From the NCBI RefSeq assembly GCF_030406325.1, contig NZ_JAUEQY010000054.1:1-43891 (forward strand): 43,891 nt of DNA, read 5' to 3'. Positions 8,236 to 17,134 of this stretch are shown piece after piece. The position numbers and the translations under genes are program-made. The notes below the pieces were generated by a model. That model did no database searches and was not told the origin of the DNA. It saw nothing but the letters and a program-made list of their open reading frames with translations. How positions within the stretch are numbered: the first letter of the stretch is position 1; every line of letters starts with the position of its first letter. Source of the stretch: Actinomadura sp. DC4 (lineage in GTDB: Bacteria > Actinomycetota > Actinomycetes > Streptosporangiales > Streptosporangiaceae).

Positions 8236-8883
8236 ATGTCACGTTTCGAGGGAGCGGGCCGACACGTCCCGCGGGGAGCCGGACTTGACGGCCTGCGCCG
8301 CGCCGCCGCGAGCTGCGAGGGCTGCGACCTGTACGCCGGCGCGACCCAGACCGTCTTCAGCACCGGTTCGGCGACGGCACGCGTCGTGTTCATCGGTGAG
8401 CAGCCCGGCGACCAGGAGGACCGGCAGGGCGCGCCGTTCGTCGGCCCGGCCGGAAAACTGCTCGACAAGGCCCTGGCCGAGGCCGGCATCGACCGCTCCG
8501 ACGCGTACGTCACCAACGCCGTCAAGCACTTCCGGTTCACCCAGGACGGCCCGGGCAAGCGCCGCATCCACCAGACGCCGGACGCGGCCCACATGACAGC
8601 CTGCCGGCCGTGGCTCGCCGCCGAGCTGCACATCATCGACCCCGAGGTGATCGTCCTGCTCGGCGCCACGGCGGCCAAGGCCCTGCTCGGGCCCTCGTTC
8701 CGCGTCACAAGGCAGCGCGGCAAGCTCATCCCGCGCCCGCCCATCGACGACGAGACCGCCCGGCAGAACGCCTGCTATGTCGCGACCGTGCACCCGTCGG
8801 CGGTGCTGCGGGCCGACGACCGCGACGCCGCGTACGCCGGACTGGTCGCCGACCTCCAGGTCGCCGCGGGCGTGCTTTCCTAG
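8236..8883 (+). CDS. udgX: UdgX, uracil-DNA glycosylase that crosslinks to DNA
   Basis: A 215-residue uracil-DNA glycosylase of the UdgX class. Shown by GEQPGDQED at 54-62, iron-sulphur cysteines C27, C30 and C123 plus a later Cys (QNACYVATVHP), and above all the R-loop KRRIHQ (108-113). In Mycobacterium smegmatis UdgX the His of this loop (H112 here) attacks the sugar after uracil removal and leaves the protein covalently bound to DNA; those properties are inferred for this protein. It probably acts in uracil repair or tolerance. It ends at a hairpin shared with the convergent MFS gene. Confidence 0.95.
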   Translation: MSRFEGAGRHVPRGAGLDGLRRAAASCEGCDLYAGATQTVFSTGSATARVVFIGEQPGDQEDRQGAPFVGPAGKLLDKALAEAGIDRSDAYVTNAVKHFRFTQDGPGKRRIHQTPDAAHMTACRPWLAAELHIIDPEVIVLLGATAAKALLGPSFRVTRQRGKLIPRPPIDDETARQNACYVATVHPSAVLRADDRDAAYAGLVADLQVAAGVLS

Positions 8884-8918
8884 GGCCTGTAGGACAGCGG
8901 GACTTCGAGACAGGCCCT
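8882..8918. terminator. bidirectional terminator between udgX and the MFS gene
   Basis: AGGGCCTGT (8882-8890) and ACAGGCCCT (8910-8918) form a perfect 9-bp stem with a 19-nt loop. It overlaps the udgX stop codon and lies just past the convergent MFS gene's 3' end, so it can serve both transcripts. Confidence 0.55.
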
Positions 8919-8925
8919 CGGCTGA

Positions 8926-10293
8926 TCACGGGTCCGGCCGCTCCTCCACGGGCCCGCGTGCCGCCGTGGTGTAGCGGCGGAACGACGGCACCGCGAGCCC
9001 GATGACCACGACCAGGCCCGCGCAGACGATGCCGCCGCCGGTCCAGGAGGCCGTGGCGCCGACGGCCGAGGCGGTGACGCCGGCGCGCAGGTCGCCCAGG
9101 CGCGGGCCGCCCGCCACGACGACGGTGAACACCCCCTGGAGCCGCCCGCGCATCTCGTCCGGGGCGTACGTCTGCAGGATCGTCTGCCGGAACACCGCGG
9201 AGACCAGGTCGGCGGCGCCTCCCACGGCCAGCAGCAGCACCGCCAGCCACAGTGAGCCCGCGAGCCCCGAGGCGGCCACGGCCAGGCCCCACACCACGAT
9301 GACGGCGATCAGGGCGATGCCCTGCCGCTGGATCCGGCCGATCCAGCCGGAGACCAGGCCGCCGGCCACCGCGCCGATGGCGATCGCCGCCACGAGCCAG
9401 CCGACCGCCTCCTCTCCCCCGAAGCGCGTGTCGGCGACCTCGGGGAACAGCGCGCGCGGCATCGCGACGCCCATCGCGATGATGTCCACGACGAACGACA
9501 TCATCAGCACCGGGCGGGTGAGCAGGAAACGCAGCCCCTCGACGACCGAGCGCACCCCGGGCTTGCGGATCTCACCGCCCACCGGCGGCAGCGCGGGCAG
9601 GCGCAGCGCGGCGTACAGGCCGACCGTGAACAGCACCGCGTCGATGCCGTACGCGACCGCGTACCCGCCGTGCCCGATCACCACGCCCGCCAGTACGGGG
9701 CCGACGAACGTGGCGACCTGGGAGGCGGTGAAGTTCAGCGTGTTGGCCGCGGGCACAAGGACCCGCGGCAGCAGTCGTGGGATCACCGCGCCGCGCGTGG
9801 GCGAGCTGACCGCGAAGCCGACCGCCTGCACCACCACGAGACAGATGATCAGCAGCACGCTGCCGACGTGCAGGAGCGCCTGGACGAGCAGGCCGAGCGT
9901 GGCCGTCCAGGTGACGAACGAGGCCATGATCAGGAGCCGGCGGCGATCCATGGTGTCGGCCACCGCGCCGCCCCACAGCCCGAAGACGATCAGCGGGATG
10001 AGGTTGGCCGGGCCGAGCAGCCCGACCCACAGTGAGGACTTGGTCAGGTCATAGACCTGGACCGAGATCGCGACCGAGGTGAGCTGGAAGCCGGTGAACG
10101 AGACGGCCTGGCCGATCCAGAGCCGGCGGAACGGGGGCTCTCGCAGGGGGGTCGTGTCGATGGCCGCCCTGCGCGCCAGCCGTCCGGCACGCTCGGACCA
10201 GGAGCCGCGTGCCTCTCCTGAGGCGCCCGCGTCGTTGGGAGAATCGCCGGGGGAAACGTCGTCCGTCGCGGATGACTGGGGGTCAGCACTCAC
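8926..10293 (-). CDS. MFS transporter (EntS/MFS_3-like)
   Basis: A 455-residue major facilitator with about 12 membrane helices after a ~50-residue hydrophilic, Ser/Asp-rich N-terminus. The family-like entry is PPFRRLWIGQAVSFTGFQL, with the loop ADTMDRRRLLIMAS between helices 2 and 3. Relatives are drug or siderophore exporters; substrate unknown. GTG 10293 is chosen because it overlaps the pdxH stop (GTGA), the usual mark of translational coupling, and GGAGAG lies upstream within pdxH. It therefore forms an operon with pdxH and may be read at a set ratio to it. Confidence 0.85.
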   Translation of the reverse strand: MSADPQSSATDDVSPGDSPNDAGASGEARGSWSERAGRLARRAAIDTTPLREPPFRRLWIGQAVSFTGFQLTSVAISVQVYDLTKSSLWVGLLGPANLIPLIVFGLWGGAVADTMDRRRLLIMASFVTWTATLGLLVQALLHVGSVLLIICLVVVQAVGFAVSSPTRGAVIPRLLPRVLVPAANTLNFTASQVATFVGPVLAGVVIGHGGYAVAYGIDAVLFTVGLYAALRLPALPPVGGEIRKPGVRSVVEGLRFLLTRPVLMMSFVVDIIAMGVAMPRALFPEVADTRFGGEEAVGWLVAAIAIGAVAGGLVSGWIGRIQRQGIALIAVIVVWGLAVAASGLAGSLWLAVLLLAVGGAADLVSAVFRQTILQTYAPDEMRGRLQGVFTVVVAGGPRLGDLRAGVTASAVGATASWTGGGIVCAGLVVVIGLAVPSFRRYTTAARGPVEERPDP

Positions 10294-10943
10294 GGACTCA
10301 GTCTCTCCACCACCCATTTGTCCAGTTCTGCCGGGTCCGGACGACGGTATCGCAGGCGGTCGTGCAGCCGGTTGGGCCGCCCCTGCCAGAACTCCACGCT
10401 CACCGGCAGCACGCGGTAGCCGCCCCAGAAGTCCGGCAGCGGAACCTCGTCCAGCCAGCGGCGCGCCAGCTCGGCGTACCGGCTCTCCAGCTCCTCGCGG
10501 CGGACCACCGCCGACTGGTGCTCGCTCGCCCACGCCCCGAGCTGTGAACCGTGGGGCCGGGTGCGGAAGTAGGCCGCGGACTCCTCACGGGACAACCGCT
10601 CGGCGATCCCCTCGACGATCACCTGCCGGCGGATCGGGTGCCAGGGGAACAGGAGGGACACGCGGGGGTCGCCGGAGATGGCGCGCGCCTTCCGGGATCC
10701 GTGGTTCGTGAAGAAGCGAAAATCTTCCGGGCCGTACCCCTTGAGCAAGACGGTCCGGGTGCTGGGCGTACCGTCTCCGTTGACCGTGGCGAGAATCATG
10801 GCGTTGGGCTCGGGCAACTCCGCTCCGACGGCGTCCGCGAACCACGCGTCGAACTGGCTCAGGGGGTCGGCGGCGAGGCCGCCTTCGTCCAGTCGGGCGT
10901 CTTCGTAGAACTTCCGGAGGTCTGCAGGATCATGTAGGGCCAC
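10290..10943 (-). CDS. pdxH: pyridoxamine 5'-phosphate oxidase
   Basis: A 217-residue FMN enzyme that oxidises pyridoxamine/pyridoxine phosphate to PLP. Family landmarks are NAMILATVNGDGTPSTRTVL, the FMN-contact stretch FTNHGSRKARAI, FPWHPIRRQV, RPHGSQLGAWAS and the C-terminal signature WGGYRVLPVSVEFWQGRPNR. Full length for the family. The start is GTG 10943 with AAAGGA upstream. The gene is divergent from citrate synthase 2 and near serC, a PLP enzyme; this neighbourhood is common in actinobacteria. The following MFS gene overlaps it by 4 bp. Confidence 0.97.
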   Translation of the reverse strand: MALHDPADLRKFYEDARLDEGGLAADPLSQFDAWFADAVGAELPEPNAMILATVNGDGTPSTRTVLLKGYGPEDFRFFTNHGSRKARAISGDPRVSLLFPWHPIRRQVIVEGIAERLSREESAAYFRTRPHGSQLGAWASEHQSAVVRREELESRYAELARRWLDEVPLPDFWGGYRVLPVSVEFWQGRPNRLHDRLRYRRPDPAELDKWVVERLSP

Positions 10944-11000
10944 GACAGGACATCCTTTCGCGCCACCCCGGGGAGGAGGCGGCAGGGTTCCCGCCTAGAG

Positions 11001-11029
11001 TTGCTGGAAACGAAAAAATTGCGCATATC
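11001..11029 (+). promoter_or_regulatory. putative promoter of citrate synthase 2
   Basis: TTGCTG (11001-11006), a 17-bp spacer and CATATC (11024-11029) lie in an A/T-rich patch unlike its surroundings. This gives a leader of roughly 85 nt before ATG 11120. Inside the leader, TCTTGCAAGA (around 11052-11061) is a 10-bp palindrome that could bind a regulator. Sequence-only prediction. Confidence 0.4.
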
Positions 11030-11119
11030 ACACCCCCCGGGGTACAGAGCATCTTGCAAGAAGAGGTTCAATTACCAGTTGGGTCTGTACACCACAGGGG
11101 ACGAAAGGCAGGACAGAAC

Positions 11120-12226
11120 ATGTCCGACTTCAAACCCGGCCTCGAGGGCGTAGTCGCCTTCGAGACTGAGATCGCGGAACCGGACAAGGAGGGCGGCGCT
11201 CTCCGGTACCGGGGAGTCGACATCGAAGACCTCGTTGGCCACGTCTCCTTCGGTGACGCATGGGGCCTCCTGGTCGACAACAGCTTCGACCCCGGGCTGG
11301 CCCCCGCCGAACCTCACATCCTCCCGGTGCACTCCGGTGACGTGCGCGTCGACGTCCAGAGCGCACTGCCGATCATCGCACCCTCGTACGGCATGCGCCC
11401 GCTGCTGGACATCAGCGACGAGCAGGCCCGCGAGGACCTGGCCCGGTCGTCGGTGACCGCGCTGTCCTTCGTGGCGCAGAGCGCTCGTGGCCTCGGCCTG
11501 CCGATGGTCCCCCAGGAACGCATCAACGAAGCCCGTACGATCACCGAGCGCTTCATGGTCCGCTGGCGTGGCGAGCCCGACCCGAAGCACGTCCAGGCGA
11601 TCGACGCCTACTGGGTGTCGGCCGCCGAGCACGGCATGAACGCCTCCACGTTCACCGCCCGTGTCATCGCCTCCACCGGCTCCGACGTCGCGGCCGCGAT
11701 GTCGGGTGCGATCGGCGCCATGTCCGGTCCGCTGCACGGCGGCGCCCCCGCACGCGTCCTTCCGATGATCGAGAAGGTCGAGCAGATCGGCGACGCCCGC
11801 AAGGTCGTGACCGACATCCTCGACCACCACGAGCGGCTCATGGGCTTCGGGCACCGCGTCTACCGTGCCGAGGACCCGCGCGCCCGCGTGCTGCGGCGTA
11901 CCGCCAAGGAGCTGGGCGCGACCCGCTACGACGCGGCCAAGGCCCTGGAGGACGCCGCGCTGGCCGAGCTGCGCGAGCGCCGTCCGGACCGCCCGATCGA
12001 GACGAACGTGGAGTTCTGGGCCGCGGTCATCCTCGACTTCGCCGAGGTCCCGCCGCACATGATGCCGGCCATGTTCACCTGCGCCCGCACCGCGGGCTGG
12101 GCCGCGCACATCCTGGAGCAGAAGCGCACCGGGCGTCTCGTACGGCCGAGCGCGCACTATGTGGGTCCGGCGCCGCGTTCGGTCGCGGAGGTCGCCGGCT
12201 CCGCCGAGCTCACGAACAAGGCCTGA
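11120..12226 (+). CDS. citrate synthase 2
   Basis: A 368-residue citrate synthase-family enzyme (oxaloacetate plus acetyl-CoA to citrate) of the shorter actinobacterial citrate synthase 2 type. Active-site residues are in SAAEHGMNASTFTAR (first His), GHRVYRAEDPRARVL (second His and Arg) and the Asp of AVILDFAEVPP. ATG 11120 is chosen because the family N-terminus MSDFKPGLEGVVAFET starts there and AGGAC precedes it. A methylcitrate synthase activity cannot be excluded, but no prp genes are nearby. A strong hairpin follows. Confidence 0.93.
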   Translation: MSDFKPGLEGVVAFETEIAEPDKEGGALRYRGVDIEDLVGHVSFGDAWGLLVDNSFDPGLAPAEPHILPVHSGDVRVDVQSALPIIAPSYGMRPLLDISDEQAREDLARSSVTALSFVAQSARGLGLPMVPQERINEARTITERFMVRWRGEPDPKHVQAIDAYWVSAAEHGMNASTFTARVIASTGSDVAAAMSGAIGAMSGPLHGGAPARVLPMIEKVEQIGDARKVVTDILDHHERLMGFGHRVYRAEDPRARVLRRTAKELGATRYDAAKALEDAALAELRERRPDRPIETNVEFWAAVILDFAEVPPHMMPAMFTCARTAGWAAHILEQKRTGRLVRPSAHYVGPAPRSVAEVAGSAELTNKA

Positions 12227-12238
12227 TCCAAGGGCACG

Positions 12239-12271
12239 ACGGCCCGCGATGCCCCGGCATCAGCGGGCCGT
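12239..12271 (+). terminator. terminator after citrate synthase
   Basis: ACGGCCCGC (12239-12247) and GCGGGCCGT (12263-12271) make a 9-bp stem that continues inward through GATGCC/GGCATC with one bulged A. No U-tract follows, as is common in high-GC actinobacteria. It begins 13 bp after the stop codon. Confidence 0.6.
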
Positions 12272-12296
12272 ACGCGTCTCTTGCCCCGGAGGCTTC

Positions 12297-12599
12297 ATGT
12301 ACACCGGTCCACGCGAAGAGGACGCCGACGACGCGCCGTTCCAGGAGGAGCGCGCGCGGGAAGAACGCGCCCGGCGACGTGACCAGATCTCCCGTACGGT
12401 CGTGGCCTGGGTGATGGCCGGCGCGCTGGCGCTGCTGGCCTACGACTCCGGCGGCGCGGCCCTGGACGCCCGCCGGGACGGCCGCCCGTGGGCCTACCCG
12501 GCGTGCATCGCGTCGGTGTGCCTCCTGGGCCTGCTGGGGCTGGCCATACGCGCCTTCCGGCGGCGAAACGGACGGGTCTCACATCGCGGACCGGGCTGA
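12297..12599 (+). CDS. small membrane protein with charged N-terminus
   Basis: A 100-residue protein. Residues 1-30 are highly charged (EEDADDAPFQEERAREERAR) and probably cytosolic, followed by two membrane helices (VVAWVMAGALALLAYD and YPACIASVCLLGLLGLAI) and a basic tail. ATG 12297 has an ideal GGAGG 5 nt upstream. No known domain. It lies between the citrate synthase terminator and serC, so it is probably transcribed separately or by read-through. Confidence 0.75.
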   Translation: MYTGPREEDADDAPFQEERAREERARRRDQISRTVVAWVMAGALALLAYDSGGAALDARRDGRPWAYPACIASVCLLGLLGLAIRAFRRRNGRVSHRGPG

Positions 12600-13739
<1,140 letters not shown>

Positions 13740-13774
13740 CCGTGTGAACCGCCGCCACCGGACGACGGACGCAC

Positions 13775-13906
13775 GCCTCCGACCTCGATCGCCTGCTGGT
13801 CGGGATGACGCATGAGGTGGTCCTTGATCCTTCGGACCGCTCGTGCTGCGACGGCGGCGTCGATCTCGCCCGGCTGGATCGAACGCTTGGTTGTCAGATT
13901 GCTCAT
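13775..13906 (-). pseudogene. 5' relic of an excisionase-type antitoxin gene
   Basis: From ATG 13906 (AAAAGGGG upstream) the frame reads MSNLTTKRSIQPGEIDAAVA, then RAVRRIKDHLMRHPDQQAIE. This resembles the N-terminus of HTH 'excisionase family' antitoxins that pair with PIN toxins in actinobacteria. After about 44 residues the similarity stops and the frame runs, without a stop, into the antisense of serC. The DNA-binding helix-turn-helix part and any toxin gene are absent, so this is a truncated remnant. Identification rests on a short stretch and is tentative. Confidence 0.4.
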
Positions 13907-13958
13907 CCCCTTTTCCGGTCGCCGCCGGTCGAGGGTGGTTCCGCCCTGGTCGGGCGGG

Positions 13959-15914
13959 TCAGAGTTCGGGCGGGGGGGCGGCGCCGTGGCCGGCGTCGGG
14001 TGGGCCCCAGGGGAGGCCGTGGCGTTCACAGGCGCGGCGGAGTTCGGTCAGGTCCGGAGGGAAGGACACCCGGCGCAGGACGCGGCCCGCCGGGCTCCAG
14101 ACCACCAGGCGCGGGGCCTCGGCCTCGTCGATGCCGACGCCTCCCAGCGCCTGTCGTGTCACGCTCCATTCCGTGCGTCCCAGCCGTGTCACCGACGCTA
14201 TGCCCGACGCCGAGACGCGCAACTGCGGGCGGTTGCGGTCGTACAGCCACGCCCCCGCCAGACCCAGCGCCAGCCCCGACGGGGCCGCCCACGCCAGGAC
14301 CGTCCAGAATCCGCCCAGGTCCACGCGCAGCCACAGTGACCCCAGCACCGCCACCAGCTCGCACAGCGTCGCCGTCACCCCGTACGCGAGCGCCCGTGTA
14401 CGGGGAGGCACGTCGAGCTGGGCCGCCGGCAGCGGCTTCGGCTTCTCCGGCGACGGCCCGGCGACCAGCTCCAGGTGCGTCATCGAGCCGTGAAAGGCGG
14501 CGTTGACGTACGCGTCGTACTCCGCGTCGGTGATCGGGAGCTGGACGCGCCGGGCGGCGTCCCGCAGGTCCGTACGGGAGATCCGCAGCATCGACAGCGG
14601 CGCCGCCAGGAACTCGTCGCCCTCGTCGTCGTACATGCGTAGCCACGCGTGCCCGTCGACGGTCAGGAGCTCCATCCCGCCGATGCGGTCGCGCGGCATC
14701 CGCAGGATCACGTCGCCCGCGCCGTCCGCCCAGCCGATGCCGTCGTCGTCGACGACCAGCCGCCCGCCCGGGACGCGGGAGAAGATCTCCGGCAGCCCGG
14801 CCAGGCCGTACTCCGACGGCCGCAGGGCCCCCTGGTCCGGGGTGATCACGTGGTAGCCGCGCTCGTCCAGCGCGTGGGTGAGCTGGAAGGCGTCCAGTCC
14901 GCGGGCGGGCAGGCGGGCGAGGACCTCCAGCCGGTGGCCGAACAGCGTGACGACCGTCTGGTCCGCGGCCGGCCGCCCCGACAGCGGGTCGATGGCCGTG
15001 CCCGGGCCGACGACCGCGGCGGCGACCGCGTCCGCGCGCACCCGCCACTCCCCGACCGTCGCGTGCCGTACGCGCAGCTCGGAGGGGGTGATGTTCCAGG
15101 TCAACGGCGCGCCCTTGAGACGACGGCGGCGTACGGCGAGGACGGCCACACCGCCCGCCAGCGCCCACAGCCCGCCCATCATCCGGCTGCCGAACTCCAG
15201 GCCGCCCTCCACCGCCGTACGGGCCACCATGGTCAGCGCGATCAGCGTCAGCAGGACCCCGAGCGCCGTCGTACGCCGCCACGCGGTCGCGGTCGTGGCG
15301 AGCCGTCCGGCGTCCGTGCGGACCGCGACCCGCGGCTCGTGCGCGACCGCCAGGAGCGCCGCCTCCTGGTCGCGCAGCCGCTCCTCGGCCCGGCGGCCCA
15401 GGGCGCGCGGGGCCTCGTCGTCCGGCGGGAGGTTGTCGTCCTCGAAGACCGATCGGTCGCCGTCGATCACGTGCGTGGTGATGCCGAGGCGGCGGGCGGT
15501 GATGTAGAAGGTCAGCGGGTCGAAGCCCATCTCGGGCAGGGAGCCCGCCACGGTGACGCCGAACCGGTGGAAGATCGTGAGCATGCCGTCCTCGGCGGTG
15601 ACCGCGAACTCCTCGACGCGGCTCAGCTCGTACGCCTCCAGGACGGTGTCGTCCGCGGCGAGCCGCTCCAGGCCGTTCTTGGACAGCCGCCAGCGTCCCG
15701 GCCGTGACTCACGCAGTCCCAGCAGCCACGGAACGACGTTGCAGACGACGACCGCGGCCAACCACAGCCCGGGCGGCCGGATCGGCAGAAGTGCGACGAC
15801 CAGTGACACAAGGGCGAATGGCCCGGCCGCCACCGGACGTAGCCGGCGCGCCGGAGCACGGAGGCCGATCAGCTCGAGGTTCACGAGAACAGATCGTGAC
15901 ATGTCAGCGCCCAT
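13959..15914 (-). CDS. large multi-domain membrane protein, unknown function
   Basis: A 651-residue protein with three hydrophobic helix pairs: near 25-65 (FALVSLVVALLPI; WLAAVVVCNVVPWLLGL), near 215-260 (TALGVLLTLIALTMVA; GGLWALAGGVAVLAV) and near 510-560 (ATLCELVAVLGSLWL; LAWAAPSGLALGLAGAWLYD). Each pair is followed by a beta-rich soluble stretch suggestive of PH-like (bacterial bPH) modules (TWNITPSELRVRHATVGEWR; LRVSASGIASVTRLGRTEWS). No catalytic motif seen. It starts 4 bp after the stop of the propeller-like gene, hence an operon. ATG 15902, with GGATGGG 7 nt upstream, is an alternative start. Confidence 0.75.
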   Translation of the reverse strand: MGADMSRSVLVNLELIGLRAPARRLRPVAAGPFALVSLVVALLPIRPPGLWLAAVVVCNVVPWLLGLRESRPGRWRLSKNGLERLAADDTVLEAYELSRVEEFAVTAEDGMLTIFHRFGVTVAGSLPEMGFDPLTFYITARRLGITTHVIDGDRSVFEDDNLPPDDEAPRALGRRAEERLRDQEAALLAVAHEPRVAVRTDAGRLATTATAWRRTTALGVLLTLIALTMVARTAVEGGLEFGSRMMGGLWALAGGVAVLAVRRRRLKGAPLTWNITPSELRVRHATVGEWRVRADAVAAAVVGPGTAIDPLSGRPAADQTVVTLFGHRLEVLARLPARGLDAFQLTHALDERGYHVITPDQGALRPSEYGLAGLPEIFSRVPGGRLVVDDDGIGWADGAGDVILRMPRDRIGGMELLTVDGHAWLRMYDDEGDEFLAAPLSMLRISRTDLRDAARRVQLPITDAEYDAYVNAAFHGSMTHLELVAGPSPEKPKPLPAAQLDVPPRTRALAYGVTATLCELVAVLGSLWLRVDLGGFWTVLAWAAPSGLALGLAGAWLYDRNRPQLRVSASGIASVTRLGRTEWSVTRQALGGVGIDEAEAPRLVVWSPAGRVLRRVSFPPDLTELRRACERHGLPWGPPDAGHGAAPPPEL

Positions 15915-15918
15915 CCCG

Positions 15919-16908
15919 TCATGACCCTCGTCTGCGAGCGAACAGACCGGCGACCAGAACGATCACCCCGGCGATGAGTACCAACGTAGTCGCCGAAAAC
16001 TTCTTTGAACCGCTGGTAGTGCCCCCTGTGTGCCCTTTTCCCGAACCGTCCGAGGCGGCCGCGGACGAGGGCTTCGGCGGCAGCGCGCTGGCCGGAACCG
16101 GCACCTGCCACAGCGGTTGGGCGGCCCCTTCGGAGCTGACCAGCAGCGAACGGCCGTCGGCGGTGAAGGTGATGCCCTCGCCCTGCTTCTGCGACGGGAT
16201 CGGGACGTCCGCGATCTTCTTGCCCGGCGCGCGGTAGATCTCCGCGTCCCAGTAGCCGCGGATCACGAACGACCGGCCGTCCGGCGCGAACGCTCCGTCG
16301 GTCGCGTAGAACGGCGCGCCCGAGACCTTGTGCATGATGTTGAAGGTGCCGGTACGGAGCTTCTTCGGCCCCTCGTACAGCGAGTCGCCGAACGCCTTGC
16401 TCGCGATGTAGAGCCGCCCGCTGCGCGGATCGATCATCATCGTCTCCGCGTTGCGCGGCCCGTCGGCGTACTTGATCCGGTACGCGGTGGCGCGCAGGGT
16501 CTGACTGCGCAGGCTTGCGGGCTCGGGGATCCGGTAGACCGTGACGTACGGCCAGGCGCCGTCCAGGTTGTCGCCGATGTCGCCGACGTAGATGCCGTCC
16601 GGCCCGAGCGCCATGGCCTCCCAGTCGCGGTTGACCGCACCCGCGAACGTCAGGGTCGCCCGGGTACGGCAGTCGGGGCCGAGGGCGTACACCTGGGGAC
16701 GGCCGCCGGAGTCGTTGAAGGTGTAGACGATGCCGGGGTGGCGCCGGCTCGCGGCCAGGCCGCTCGACTCGCCGATGCGCGGGTCCTTGATCGTGCAGAG
16801 CCTTCGCCGGCCGTCGTCGGCCAGCGCCGCGCCGGGAGCCGCCACCACCGCGAGGACGGCGAAGCTGACCAGGAGCAGAGCGGCGAACGGCATGCTCCTG
16901 ATCTTCAC
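15919..16908 (-). CDS. secreted propeller-like protein with C-terminal anchor
   Basis: A 329-residue exported protein. A signal peptide (FAALLLVSFAVLAVVAAPGA) is followed by repeating strand-rich blocks (GLAASRRHPGIVYTFNDSGG, WEAMALGPDGIYVGDIGDN, RNAETMMIDPRSGRLYI, DGAFAPDGRSFVIRGYW), typical of beta-propellers such as esterase-like phytase or SdiA-regulated proteins. A Ser/Gly-rich linker and a membrane helix with basic end (TLVLIAGVIVLVAGLFARRR) tether it to the cell surface; no LPxTG was seen. GTG 16908 is chosen; ATG 16893 is possible but AGGAG abuts it. It is upstream of, and coupled to, the large membrane protein gene. Ligand or enzyme activity unknown. Confidence 0.8.
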   Translation of the reverse strand: MKIRSMPFAALLLVSFAVLAVVAAPGAALADDGRRRLCTIKDPRIGESSGLAASRRHPGIVYTFNDSGGRPQVYALGPDCRTRATLTFAGAVNRDWEAMALGPDGIYVGDIGDNLDGAWPYVTVYRIPEPASLRSQTLRATAYRIKYADGPRNAETMMIDPRSGRLYIASKAFGDSLYEGPKKLRTGTFNIMHKVSGAPFYATDGAFAPDGRSFVIRGYWDAEIYRAPGKKIADVPIPSQKQGEGITFTADGRSLLVSSEGAAQPLWQVPVPASALPPKPSSAAASDGSGKGHTGGTTSGSKKFSATTLVLIAGVIVLVAGLFARRRGS

Positions 16909-16943
16909 CACTCGTCGGGGCGGCGAAGCCTCGTGCGGGCGAC

Positions 16944-17027
16944 TCAATGGAGAATCGTGCCGACGACCACGGCGGACAGAAGGACCGCCAGCACGGCCGG
17001 AAGCAACCATCGCGGAGCACGGTTCAC
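16944..17027 (-). CDS. 27-residue single-helix membrane peptide
   Basis: GTG 17027 to TGA 16944 encodes a peptide with a basic start (MNRAPRW) and one membrane helix (LLPAVLAVLLSAVVVGTIL). A TAGGCT -10 sits exactly 6 nt upstream of the GTG, so a leaderless transcript is predicted, as for several neighbours. It lies 35 bp before the propeller gene on the same strand and could lead that operon. Too short for homology-based proof. Confidence 0.4.
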   Translation of the reverse strand: MNRAPRWLLPAVLAVLLSAVVVGTILH

Positions 17028-17033
17028 GTGTCG

Positions 17034-17039
17034 AGCCTA
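17034..17039 (-). promoter_or_regulatory. -10 element for the small peptide/propeller operon
   Basis: TAGGCT on the minus strand, 6 nt before GTG 17027; no Shine-Dalgarno is present. The same hexamer occurs at soxR and serC. Confidence 0.4.
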
Positions 17040-17134
17040 TGCGGTCCGCCGATTTGCCGAACCCCAGGAGCGGTTCAAGCGTCTTATCCGGAAACACCGG
17101 GGGACATCGGGGACCGGAGACAGGGGTGAGGGCG

